Position numbers and translations under genes: made by a program
Notes under the pieces: model-generated
Seen by the model: only the letters and a program-made list of their open reading frames with translations
Databases searched by the model: none
Told to the model about the DNA's origin: nothing
Assembly: GCA_033675545.1 (NCBI GenBank)
Contig: JAWDGP010007472.1
Location: 591,424-655,423 of the forward strand
Direction of reading: 5' to 3'
DNA: 64,000 bases
Source: Elysia crispata
Lineage: Eukaryota > Mollusca > Gastropoda > Plakobranchidae
Shown here: piece by piece, positions 52,934 to 63,917 of the stretch
Layout of the letters: each line of letters opens with the position of its first letter
Position numbering within the stretch: position 1 is the stretch's first letter

Positions 52934-54295
52934 CGAGGGCTCTTTCAGAAATAACCAAAAAATGCCCATTGCTCAGCAACCAGTGGAGCTTTTTTAATTC
53001 TGTAAACGACATGATATTCCTTATTTCCTTACGGATATTCCCAGAAATTATGAAGTGCTAGACGATTTTAAAGATGGCGGCCCACCTTGAAACTTGATCA
53101 AAGGAGGAAATCAGAGCTGTCATACGTTTTTTTGAACGCCAAAAGTCTGAATCCTAACGAAATTCATAGAGAACTTCAGAGTGTATATGGTGAGCATGTT
53201 ATAAGCCGTACACAAGTCTATCAGTGGTGTAATTTGTTTGAAGCCGGCCATTCCGATTTGACAGACAGGGAAGGGAGAGAGCGTTCGATAACTGCGACGT
53301 CAGAAGAAAATGTGAAGCGAGTTGATGAGCTTATTCGTCAAGACAGGAGGTTGAAACTGCATGAAATCGCAAGCAGTCTTGAAATTTCGGAAACTTCTGC
53401 CCATAGAATTGTATTTGATGAACTTGGCTACAGAAAAGTCAGCGCAAGATGGGTTCCTAAGCAATTAACCGACAATCATAAAGAACAAAGATTGGACATC
53501 TGCAGGGAACTTTTGAGAAGAAGCAAGAGCTCACGCAGGGTTCACGGGCATACTGCCAACGCCGGCGGAGACTTTCTAGGCTACGATGTGACTTTTCTTG
53601 ACAGCATAGTCACCGGTGATGAGACTTGATTGCACCATTGCACCCCAGAAACAAAGCAAGATTCGATGACATGGAAACATCCATCCTCACCTGTCGCGAA
53701 GAAATTCAAAGTCATGCGGTCAGCAAAGAAAATAATGGGAACTGTTTTCTGGGACAGTCGTGGTGTTCTTCTGTTCGAAACCTTACAACCTGGAGAAACA
53801 ATCAATGCTGCAAGGTACTGCCAAACTCTTGACAAGCTTAGGGAGGCCATTCGCAGAAAGCGCCCAGGGCAATTGACCAACGGGGTCATTTTGCAACACG
53901 ACAACGCTACACCCCACACAGCACGAGTGACGCAAGGTTGGCTAGAGAAATATGGATGGGAGATTTTGCCACACCCACCACACAGTCCAGACCTCGCACC
54001 ATCTGATTATCACCTCTTTGGGCCACTGAAACGTGAGCTGGCAGGAAAGCGCTTTGATGACGATGAAGAGCTTGTTGACCATGTGCGGAAATGGCTACAA
54101 AATCTTGACGGAAGTTTCTTCCGAGAGGGTATCTATTCCATGGTGCGGCGTTGGCAGAAGTGTGTTGACAGACTTGGCTGTTACGTAGAGAAATGAAGGA
54201 CGAGTCAAGGTATGAACACGCGCAAGAATTTTGTTGATGGCATAAAAAACGCGGATTTTACAGGCATTTTTCGGTTAATTATGAAAGAGCCCTCG
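52934..54295 (+). mobile_element. Mariner copy B, 1362 bp, TA target duplication
   Basis: Same family as copy A, opposite orientation, 3.4 kb away. Terminal repeats CGAGGGCTCTTTCAGAAATA (left) and the inverse of CGAGGGCTCTTTCATAATTA (right) are flanked by TA at 52,932-52,933 and 54,296-54,297. The right end was captured in the 4.89-kb tandem duplication. Confidence 0.93.
53074..54196 (+). pseudogene. Mariner transposase, copy B (DD34D), inactivated
   Basis: Starts at ATG followed by GCGGCCCACCTT. An early TGG to TGA change and one extra T in a T run disturb the N-terminus, and TGA replaces the Trp codon after VTGDET near 53,627. Otherwise all domains are as in copy A: helix-turn-helix, WVPKQLT, HDNATPHTA, SPDLAPSDYHLF and the VEK C-terminus. 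The few differences between the copies suggest recent activity of the family. Confidence 0.92.
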
Positions 54296-55371
54296 TACTT
54301 GCCAAGGAAAGTGTAATGAATGATTGGGATGCAATGCTACTTGAAACTTGGGTCATGATCAATAACAACGTCATATTCTATTACAGAAAGAAAGTCAAAT
54401 ACACTGATCATCCAGGGTACAGACAAATAAAGGAACAAGGGCAGGCTTTCAGGCACTGCTCTTGAAAAAAATTTCGAAGTAAATTATTTGGTGATATCTG
54501 AGTTTATTTGAAAACATCATGGTTAAAGTTAAAATAATTTGAATCAACAGGATTCGCACCAGCCCACTACATTGATAGATAAGTTGTATGACTATAAATA
54601 CTGAGGTTTTGCAGACGGCTTATATACCAATGATTATGAGTCATAGTGTAACTAGCATATGATTACCCTTGTTAACATTCCAAGGGCACATTAATCTGAA
54701 AAATTAATCTTCTCAGACCTTACTAAAACTGTCTCGGATCATGTAAGTGTCAGCATACAGTTGATACACACACTACAGCACTGGCAGCAGGCTAGATTCG
54801 TACTCAGTAGCATTACAGCATCGCTAGCAGCCATAACAGTCACATTCTTGGTGGGAGGGCTAGCATGTATGCGAAAAGCGATTATGTTACATACCGCCAA
54901 GTTCGAATTTGTGAAAATGATGTAGGACAGTCTAAAAATATAGCATCCTAGTCTAGCTAAGGGCCCGTTAGCCCCATCTGCGAAACTTCAGGAATGCCTT
55001 GTCTCAAGCCTTTTTAAAATATACCTATCACAGTAAACATACAGAGGGGCTGAAATCACCCTAATATTGATACAGAGATTGACTGAAAGGGAAATTCCCT
55101 AGTTATCAAGGTTGTTTTTAAAGTCCATCTTGTAACTATTTTGGGCACTGATGTTACAAGATGTAAACAAGACTAACATAAATTTTGATTCATAAAATGG
55201 ACAAAGGTAAAGGAAACTAAGTATTTCTTTCCCTTTTATATCTTTTTTTTTTTCATATAATTTTTTCATCTTGAAATATTTTGGCAGGAAGGTCACCTGT
55301 TATTAGTGTTAGCAATGCAACAAATAATTGAAACCCCATGATTTTAAGAAAAAAAATGTAAGACTTCCTAC

Positions 55372-55449
55372 CTATAACTTCTGTTGATCCCCTGGAGCCA
55401 GAGGCAATGATTTCACTGATATTTGCATCATTGGAATGTTCAAAAACAC
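55372..55449 (-). CDS. Internal exon of the host gene, 78 bp (copy in unit 1)
   Basis: The acceptor ACATTTTTCAG precedes GTGTTT and the donor is G followed by GTAGG. Phase 1 on both sides, 26 codons, open only in that frame (VFEHSNDANISE, then GSRGSTEVI). The last base joins AT of the 47.2-kb exon to make Asp. An identical exon lies at 60,261-60,338 in unit 2. Function unknown: an acidic/Ser-rich linker segment. Confidence 0.65.
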   Translation of the reverse strand: MFLNIPMMQISVKSLPLAPGDQQKL

Positions 55450-56749
55450 CTGAAAAATGTATTTAAAAAGTGACATGTAACATACGTTTCAAGAATATAT
55501 CTTACATGTATTTAGACCTGACCTGAATGCTAAAAGTGCAAATAAATGCAAAAAATTGGTTTTCAAACTTTTTCTTTCTTAGATAAGAATTTATTGAAAA
55601 TGGAACACAACATTAATACTTTTATAGATCAAAATTGATAAAAAATTGTATTAATAAAATTAAACTTAATAGGCGTTTCAGTTGTTTGCTGCTTCTTTGT
55701 GTCCTACATTGTGAAATTTTTTCAACATTATATTCCGTTTTACAGTACAGGTTTCTGTATCATTCCTGTCCCAATACTAAAATTAATTTTAAAGATTTTA
55801 TTACCTGATGTGTTAAGTTCAAGAAGGCTGTAATGATATTATTTCAAAACGAAAATATATATAGAGTTCAAATCAAAGTCAAAGGCAAGTTCGCTCAATT
55901 ATTGAACTTTAATATTCTATTCTGCTCTTCGTTCCTTAAATGAGGGAAGATCACATCAGCTACCATAGCAATCCAGGTTTTAAAAAAATGAGACATTAAA
56001 TCATCTGTCAAAAGTGGGACCATTTTATGTGTGAATTAGCAAAAACGGACTTATGATGATGACATCATTCCAATTGCACTGAACAGAATAACGTCAATAA
56101 GGCCTTTTTTCTTTTCACTATGGCATGTGGGTTGAGGCAGCTCTAGAAGGAGGAGGTTTGAAGCACTATGTCTACAACAGACAGGTGCAAGACTTTGAGT
56201 TCACCTATTAAAAGTATCCCATGATTTAAACCTGTATCTAACTTAGCAATGCTTGGGTGGTACCTCCTCGAATTATAAACGTTTGTGTTTGTGAAATGTA
56301 ACCCAGTTTGTATAAGTCAGCATGCAGTCTTCAATCAATTTTGTAGATTGGGAGAGTAACCACGCTCTGCAAATACATTGAATTCCATACATAAAAGGCC
56401 ATTATCTCTTTGTCCAATCACAAGCAGCATCTTGCAAACCATTTTACTTTTTAGACTCAATTGCCTTTGCAACATGTATTATACTAGGGATGCAGATCAA
56501 ACCTGAAGTTATAATCATAGAAATGAAAAATGTGATGTTGTATAGAGGTCAAAAGGCTAATGTTTCTTTTATTGCAAGATACAACTTATCTGGTAAAGAA
56601 TATTACATACATGTACTTTGGGTTGTGAGGATTGCATGATTGTCTTTTTTGTTTTTTGTGGCCATTCTTGTGTCAATTGCAACTTTTCTCTATTTCTATT
56701 TTGCAAAAAATTAGACCAGTTAAAAGCAAACATATTTTTATGGTGATTC

Positions 56750-57660
56750 TTTAGTCTAGAACAGGAGGATGTGTAAGTCTAGAGGGCCTACTTGGGACTG
56801 AGAAGTGATGGATGAAGATCATGAAGGGTTCCCACTTTTTGTGATAACTGAAGAAACTGGTTCTACAAGATCATCAATTTATAACTGTCAAACAGCTCTT
56901 AAGTGAAATTGGAATAAGTGTATGGTCAAATGAGTGTACCGATTCTCGATGACCATCTTAACATAAATAAGGTTTCTGCATGGTGTATATCTAGTCTTTT
57001 GACCAGTGAGCAGAAAGTGCAGAGGGTTGAGTACTGTAAAACTCTCGTTCCAATGGAGTCCAATGAAAATTTCCTTAATTTTAAACAATGTCGCTATGGA
57101 TTTTTCATGTTGATCCAAACAAAAAATGTCCTCCATGCAAAGGAAAACCCCTTATTCTACTTCACCAAAGATGGCATGGGTGACATCATCAAGTGGAAAG
57201 GTCACATTCTCGTGTACTTCGATTGTTAAATTATATTTATAATGACTGACTACCTGGAAAGCCGACAAACCGTCACAAGAGAACACTCCACTACAGTTTC
57301 CATATAATTCAAAATAGCAGTTTGTATTGGTTAGAAAAGGGCATGAAAAACTTGGTCATGGAGTTCTCCTTCTGAATGAAAATGCTCCTGCAAATATGCA
57401 GTTTAGACAGCAGAACAGTGAGGCTTTGAAATCCTGCCACACCCAGCTTATTCAACAGACTTAGCCCCCTCAGACAACTTTTATTCTCTCCAAAAATCAC
57501 TCAAAGGACTCTGTTTCTATGATAACAAGGATGCCATTGAAGCTGTTGAAGACAGGTTAGGGGCCCATTCAGGGTCCTTTTACTTTCAAGGGCTTTTGAA
57601 GGTCACAGAGAGATGGCAGAAATGTGTAACTAACTGTGTGACAATGTAGGGAAATAAAAG
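56750..57660 (+). pseudogene. Old mariner-like transposase relic (second lineage), unit 1
   Basis: Plus-strand words in shifting frames follow the mariner order: VKQLLSEIGIS, ILDDHLNINKVSAW with LLTSEQKVQRVEYC, then a VLLLNENAPA word in place of the HDNA box, a STDLAPSDN-like word for the SPDLAPSD box, and ERWQKCV near the C-terminus. It is much more decayed than copies A and B and has different residues, so it is an older insertion of another mariner lineage. Terminal repeats were not found. Confidence 0.65.
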
Positions 57661-57787
57661 TATGTGTGCCAAAAAGCTCTACCTTTATTGCTTCCTATAC
57701 CTAGACAAACGACTTCCTCGAGAAGGTTAAAACTTCACACTAAAAGGATTAAGGTGCACCGTTTTGAAGGACTTCATAGCTGCCAAT

Positions 57788-58145
57788 TTATTTTCGATTC
57801 AGATTTACTGTTAAGTTTTGAAAATTATTAAAATTATTCAACTTTCTCAAAGATGAGTACCTCCACGGGCATAATTCATTCACCAGATCATTCTGAGCCA
57901 TGTAAATTTGGATGTCACTCTCCTTGAAAAAAATATATAGGCTCAAGCTGAGCTGTATCATCAGTTTCTTAGCAGTAGAGAGGTCCCGTTGATTTTTTTT
58001 CATTTCAAACATTGTGAAAGTGAAAGGATGTAATGTCCCTTCAAAGGAGATTGTCAATGTCATGGGAGGATCAATTTTTTCTCCATCTGAGTTGCCAAAA
58101 TCGTTGGGCAACCTGAATATGCCTGAAGTTGAAGATACATGGTGG
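57788..58145 (-). other. Uncertain open frame, possible exon (unit 1)
   Basis: A minus-strand frame of about 115 codons with normal composition contains PPMTLTISFEGTLHPFTF. A possible phase-1 acceptor, CTTCAACTTCAG before GCATATTC, lies at about 58,124. No phase-1 donor was found, so it would have to be a terminal exon or an element remnant. It is kept almost unchanged in unit 2, but the duplication is too recent for that to be evidence of selection. Confidence 0.25.
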
Positions 58146-58797
58146 TTGTACCTATACTGTTCTTGTTGACAAGTTTTTAGTAATTTTTTTTTTCATAACA
58201 CCTGTATGCATTTTTTTTCCTTGTGAGAATGAGCAACCCACCACTAGATTTAGGAGGATCATGCCTCTATTCCAGTCTAGCCTAGAGAGATGGTAGACAG
58301 AAATTTTGTGCATAGCTTGAGACAGAGGTGTAAAATTAAAAAGGAGCAAAAAGACAGCTTTCTGCAAAAACCACTTTTAAGAAAAAGAAGCAAAAAAGTT
58401 CATCTGTTTCATCCAAGGAGGTATCCCATTCTGCTGGAGCTCCCATGTTAGCTCATTGGTCTAAAAAAATGAGTTTTCACAGTGATCGAGGTTATCTCAC
58501 TTTAAAAGTGAAGTATTTTAGATTAATCAAAAATTCAGTGTATTATTCTGAAGACTCAAATCCATAGATCCTGAACCTCTATAGCATAATATTGTAGTAA
58601 ATGTGACTTGGTCTACATAATATGATATATAGCTTTTGTTTTTTAAAAAAAAAAATAATTAAAAGAATGACTTATCTGTTATAAATTATATTGAAACTTT
58701 GATGAAGCTAACTTCTAAATTCTCGGTTCTGTTTAAAGTTTAATGAGGATCACTTGTAAGCATAATTTTAATATCATTAAGTGATAGCTATAGTTAC

Positions 58798-59022
58798 CAG
58801 CGCTTGAGGGCATTATTATGCACTCATCCGATTCATCTCCTCCTTCAAGTTTGAACACCATTTTGTTTCTTTCAATACCATGATCTTTTGATGATTCAAT
58901 ATTCACATCAAATGTACAACTAGCATCTTCAGAGTTCTTGTCATCTGTTATTTTTTCAGGGGGCTGTAATTCATGTGGTTTAAATCTGCTGGTTTGTAGA
59001 GTTGTTAAACTCAAATCATCTT
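58798..59022 (-). CDS. Internal exon of the host gene, 225 bp (copy in unit 1)
   Basis: The acceptor TCACTCACAG precedes AAGATGATT and the donor is G followed by GTAACT. Phase 1 on both sides, 75 codons. It encodes an acidic, Ser/Asp-rich stretch (ITDDKNSEDASC, LEGGDESDECIIMPSS), probably disordered. The frame stays open upstream of the chosen acceptor as far as the duplication junction, so a longer exon is possible. Copy 2 carries two extra bases 7 bp into the exon. Confidence 0.55.
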
Positions 59023-59111
59023 CTGTGAGTGAGCTATCTTTAAAAACTGTTTCCCTGGGAGGGGGACATGAGTGATAGCTATTGCTGAGAAATGTTGTAG
59101 AACAATCTTCT

Positions 59112-59184
59112 CAAGAATTTTGTTGATGGCATAAAAAACGCGGATTTTACAGGCATTTTTCAGTTAATTATGAAAGAGCCCTCG
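59112..59184 (+). mobile_element. Truncated right end of mariner copy B at the duplication junction
   Basis: The last 73 bp of mariner copy B (TTGTTGATGGCATAAAAAAC to the terminal CCCTCG) recur here without the rest of the element, marking the join between the two tandem units. Confidence 0.95.
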
Positions 59185-60260
59185 TACTTGCCAAGGAAAG
59201 TGTAATGAATGATTGGGATGCAATGCTACTTGAAACTTGGGTCATGATCAATAACAACGTCATATTCTATTACAGAAAGAAAGTCAAATACACTGATCAT
59301 CCAGGGTACAGACAAATAAAGGAACAAGGGCAGGCTTTCAGGCACTGCTCTTGAAAAAAATTTCGAAGTAAATTATTTGGTGATATCTGAGTTTATTTGA
59401 AAACATCATGGTTAAAGTTAAAATAATTTGAATCAACAGGATTCGCACCAGCCCACTACATTGATAGATAAGTTGTATGACTATAAATACTGAGGTTTTG
59501 CAGACGGCTTATATACCAATGATTATGAGTCATAGTGTAACTAGCATATGATTACCCTTGTTAACATTCCAAGGGCACATTAATCTGAAAAATTAATCTT
59601 CTCAGACCTTACTAAAACTGTCTCGGATCATGTAAGTGTCAGCATACAGTTGATACACACACTACAGCACTGGCAGCAGGCTAGATTCGTACTCAGTAGC
59701 ATTACAGCATCGCTAGCAGCCATAACAGTCACATTCTTGGTGGGAGGGCTAGCATGTATGCGAAAAGCGATTATGTTACATACCGCCAAGTTCGAATTTG
59801 TGAAAATGATGTAGGACAGTCTAAAAATATAGCATCCTAGTCTAGCTAAGGGCCCGTTAGCCCCATCTGCGAAACTTCAGGAATGCCTTGTCTCAAGCCT
59901 TTTTAAAATATACCTATCACAGTAAACATACAGAGGGGCTGAAATCACCCTAATATTGATACAGAGATTGACTGAAAGGGAAATTCCCTAGTTATCAAGG
60001 TTGTTTTTAAAGTCCATCTTGTAACTATTTTGGGCACTGATGTTACAAGATGTAAACAAATCTAACATAAATTTTGATTCATAAAATGGGCAAAGGTAAA
60101 GGAAACTAAGTATTTCTTTCCCTTTTATATCTTTTTTTTTTTCATATAATTTTTTCACCTTGAAATATTTTGGCAGGAAGGTCACCTGTTATTAGTGTTA
60201 GCAATGCAACAAATAATTGAAACCCCATTACTTTAAGAAAAAAAATGTAAGACTTCCTAC

Positions 60261-60338
60261 CTATAACTTCTGTTGATCCCCTGGAGCCAGAGGCAATGAT
60301 TTCACTGATATTTGCATCATTGGAATGTTCAAAAACAC
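60261..60338 (-). CDS. Internal exon of the host gene, 78 bp (copy in unit 2)
   Basis: Same sequence, splice sites and phases as 55,372-55,449. Because it is a multiple of three with phase-1 borders, both copies could be included in one transcript without loss of frame. Confidence 0.6.
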   Translation of the reverse strand: MFLNIPMMQISVKSLPLAPGDQQKL

Positions 60339-61642
60339 CTGAAAAATGTATTTAAAAAGTGACATGTAACATACGTTTCAAGGAATATATCTTAAATGTA
60401 TTTAGACCTGACCTGAATGCTAAAAGTGCAATAAATGCAAAAAATTGGTTTTTAAACTTTTTTTTTTCTTAGATAAGAATTTATTGAAAATGGAACACAA
60501 CATTAATACTTTTATAGATCAAAATTGATAAAAAAATTGTATTAATAAAATTAAACTTAATAGGCGTTTCAGTTGTTTGCTGCTTCTTTGTGTCCTACAT
60601 TGTGAAATTTTTTCAACATTATATTCCCTTTTACAGTACAGGTTTCTGTATCATTCCTGTCCCAATACTAGTATTAATTTTAAAGATTTTATTACCTGAT
60701 GTGTTAAGTTCAAGAAGGCTGTAATGATATTATTTCAAAACGAAAATATATATAGAGTTCAAATCAAAGTCAAAGGCAAGTTCGCTCAATTATTGAACTT
60801 TAATATTCTATTCTGCTCTTCGTTCCTTAAATGAGGGAAGATCACATCAGCTACCATAGCAATCCAGGTTTTAAAAAAATGAGACATTAAATCATCTGTC
60901 AAAAGTGGGACCATTTTATGTGTGAATTAGCAAAAACGGACTTATGATGATGACATCATTCCAATTGCACTGAACAGAATAACGTCAATAAGGCCTTTTT
61001 TCTTTTCACTATGGCATGTGGGTTGAGGCAGCTCTAGAAGGAGGAGGTTTGAAGCACTATGTCTACAACAGACAGGTGCAAGACTTTGAGTTCACCTATT
61101 AAAAGTATCCCATGATTTAAACCTGTATCTAACTTAGCAATGCTTGGGTGGTACCTCCTCGAATTATAAACGTTTGTGTTTGTGAAATGTAACCCAGTTT
61201 GTATAAGTCAGCATGCAGTCTTCAATCAATTTTGTAGATTGGGAGAGTAACCACGCTCTGCAAATACATTGAATTCCATACATAAAAGGCCATTATCTCT
61301 TTGTCCAATCACAAGCAGCATCTTGCAAACCATTTTACTTTTTAGACTCAATTGCCTTTGCAACATGTATTATACTAGGGATGCAGATCAAACCTGAAGT
61401 TATAATCATAGAAATGAAAAAATGTGATGTTGTATAGAGGTCAAAAGGCTAATGTTTCTTTTATTGCAAGATACAACTTATCTGGTAAAGAATATTACAT
61501 ACATGTACTTTGGGTTGTGAGGATTGCATGATTGTCTTTTTTGTTTTTTTGTGGCCATTCTTGTGTCAATTGCAACTTTTCTCTATTTCTATTTTGCAAA
61601 AAATTAGACCAGTTAAAAGCAAACATATTTTTATGGTGATTC

Positions 61643-62553
61643 TTTAGTCTAGAACAGGAGGATGTGTAAGTCTAGAGGGCCTACTTGGGACTGAGAAGTG
61701 ATGGATGAAGATCATGAAGGGTTCCCACTTTTTGTGATAACTGAAGAAACTGGTTCTACAAGATCATCAATTTATAACTGTCAAACAGCTCTTAAGTGAA
61801 ATTGGAATAAGTGTATGGTCAAATGAGTGTACCGATTCTCGATGACCATCTTAACATAAATAAGGTTTCTGCATGGTGTATATCTAGTCTTTTGACCAGT
61901 GAGCAGAAAGTGCAGAGGGTTGAGTACTGTAAAACTCTCGTTCCAATGGAGTCCAATGAAAATTTCCTTAATTTTAAACAATGTCGCTATGGATTTTTCA
62001 TGTTGATCCAAACAAAAAATGTCCTCCATGCAAAGGAAAACCCCTTATTCTACTTCACCAAAGATGGCATGGGTGACATCATCAAGTGGAAAGGTCACAT
62101 TCTCGTGTACTTCGATTGTTAAATTATATTTATAATGACTGACTACCTGGAAAGCCGACAAACCGTCACAAGAGAACACTCCACTACAGTTTCCATATAA
62201 TTCAAAATAGCAGTTTGTATTGGTTAGAAAAGGGCATGAAAAACTTGGTCATGGAGTTCTCCTTCTGAATGAAAATGCTCCTGCAAATATGCAGTTTAGA
62301 CAGCAGAACAGTGAGGCTTTGAAATCCTGCCACACCCAGCTTATTCAACAGACTTAGCCCCCTCAGACAACTTTTATTCTCTCCAAAAATCACTCAAAGG
62401 ACTCTGTTTCTATGATAACAAGGATGCCATTGAAGCTGTTGAAGACAGGTTAGGGGCCCATTCAGGGTCCTTTTACTTTCAAGGGCTTTTGAAGGTCACA
62501 GAGAGATGGCAGAAATGTGTAACTAACTGTGTGACAATGTAGGGAAATAAAAG
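61643..62553 (+). pseudogene. Old mariner-like transposase relic, unit 2
   Basis: Duplicate of the relic at 56,750-57,660, carried along by the tandem duplication and not a separate insertion. Confidence 0.65.
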
Positions 62554-62680
62554 TATGTGTGCCAAAAAGCTCTACCTTTATTGCTTCCTATACCTAGACA
62601 AACGACTTCCTCGAGAAGGTTAAAACTTCACACTAAAAGGATTAAGGTGCACCGTTTTGAAGGACTTCATAGCTGCCAAT

Positions 62681-63038
62681 TTATTTTCGATTCAGATTTA
62701 CTGTTAAGTTTTGAAAATTATTAAAATTATTCAACTTTCTCAAAGATGAGTACCTCCACGGGCATAATTCATTCACCAGATCATTCTGAGCCATGTAAAT
62801 TTGGATGTCACTCTCCTTGAAAAAAATATATAGGCTCAAGCTGAGCTGTATCATTAGTTTCTTAGCAGTAGAGAGGTCCTGTTGATTTTTTTTCATTTCA
62901 AACATTGTGAAAGTGAAAGGATGTAATGTCCCTTCAAAGGAGATTGTCAATGTCATGGGAGGATCAATTTTTTCTCCATCTGAGTTGCCAAAATCGTTGG
63001 GCAACCTGAATATGCCTGAAGTTGAAGATACATGGTGG
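62681..63038 (-). other. Uncertain open frame, possible exon (unit 2)
   Basis: Copy of the frame at 57,788-58,145 with at least one amino-acid difference (Arg to Gln). Same reservations. Confidence 0.22.
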
Positions 63039-63690
63039 TTGTACCTATACTGTTCTTGTTGACAAGTTTTTAGTAATTTTTTTTTTCATAACACCTGTAT
63101 GCATTTTTTTTCCTTGTGAGAATGAGCAACCCACCACTAGATTTAGGAGGATCATGCCTCTATTCCAGTCTAGCCTAGAGAGATGGTAGACAGAAATTTT
63201 GTGCATAGCTTGAGACAGAGGTGTAAAATTAAAAAGGAGCACAAAGACAGCTTTCTGCAAAAACCACTTTTAAGAAAAAAGAAGCAAAAAAAGTTCATCT
63301 GTTTCATCCAAGGAGGTATCCCATTCTGCTGGAGCTCCCATGTTAGCTCATTGGTCTAAAAAAATGAGTTTTCACAGTGATCGAGGTTATCTCACTTTAA
63401 AAGTGAAGTATTTTAGATTAATCAAAAATTCAGTGTATTATTCTGAAGACTCAAATCCATAGATCCTGAACCTCTATAGCATAATATTGTAGTAAATGTG
63501 ACTTGTCTACATAATATGATATATAGCTTTTGTTTTTTTAAAAAAAAATAATTAAAAGAATGACTTATCTGTTATAAATTATATTGAAACTTTGATGAAG
63601 CTAACTTCTAAATTCTCGGTTCTGTTTAAAGTTTAATGAGGATCACTTGTAAGCATAATTTTAATATCATTAAGTGATAGCTATAGTTAC

Positions 63691-63917
63691 CAGCGCTTGA
63701 GGGCATTATTATGCACTCATCCGATTCATCTCCTCCTTCAAGTTTGAACACCATTTTGTTTCTTTCAATACCATGATCTTTTGATGATTCAATATTCACA
63801 TCAAATGTACAACTAGCATCTTCAGAGTTCTTGTCATCTGTTATTTTTTCAGGGGGCTGTAATTCATGTGGTTTAAATCTGCTGGTTTGTAGAGTTGTTA
63901 AACTCAAATCACATCTT
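63691..63917 (-). CDS. Internal exon of the host gene (copy in unit 2), 2 bp longer
   Basis: Same donor and acceptor as 58,798-59,022, but CA is added near the 5' end, making 227 bp. From a phase-1 intron this copy meets a stop within four codons, while from a phase-2 intron it is open throughout. The upstream exon lies outside the window, so which copy is read correctly, or whether the insertion is a sequence error, cannot be settled here. Confidence 0.45.

Larger units (their letters stand above)
54223..59111 (+). repeat. 4.89-kb tandem duplication, unit 1
   Basis: Matches 59,112-64,000 at an offset of 4889 bp (rising to 4893 after small indels). About two dozen differences were seen by eye, many in homopolymers. 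It begins inside the right end of mariner copy B and contains two exons of the host gene and an old mariner relic. Confidence 0.97.

Noticed and set aside
54540-54830. tRNA-like words (ATTCGCACC, GATTCGTACTC) in the duplicated unit
   Set aside because: No partner A box at the right distance and no fold; probably chance in AT-rich DNA.
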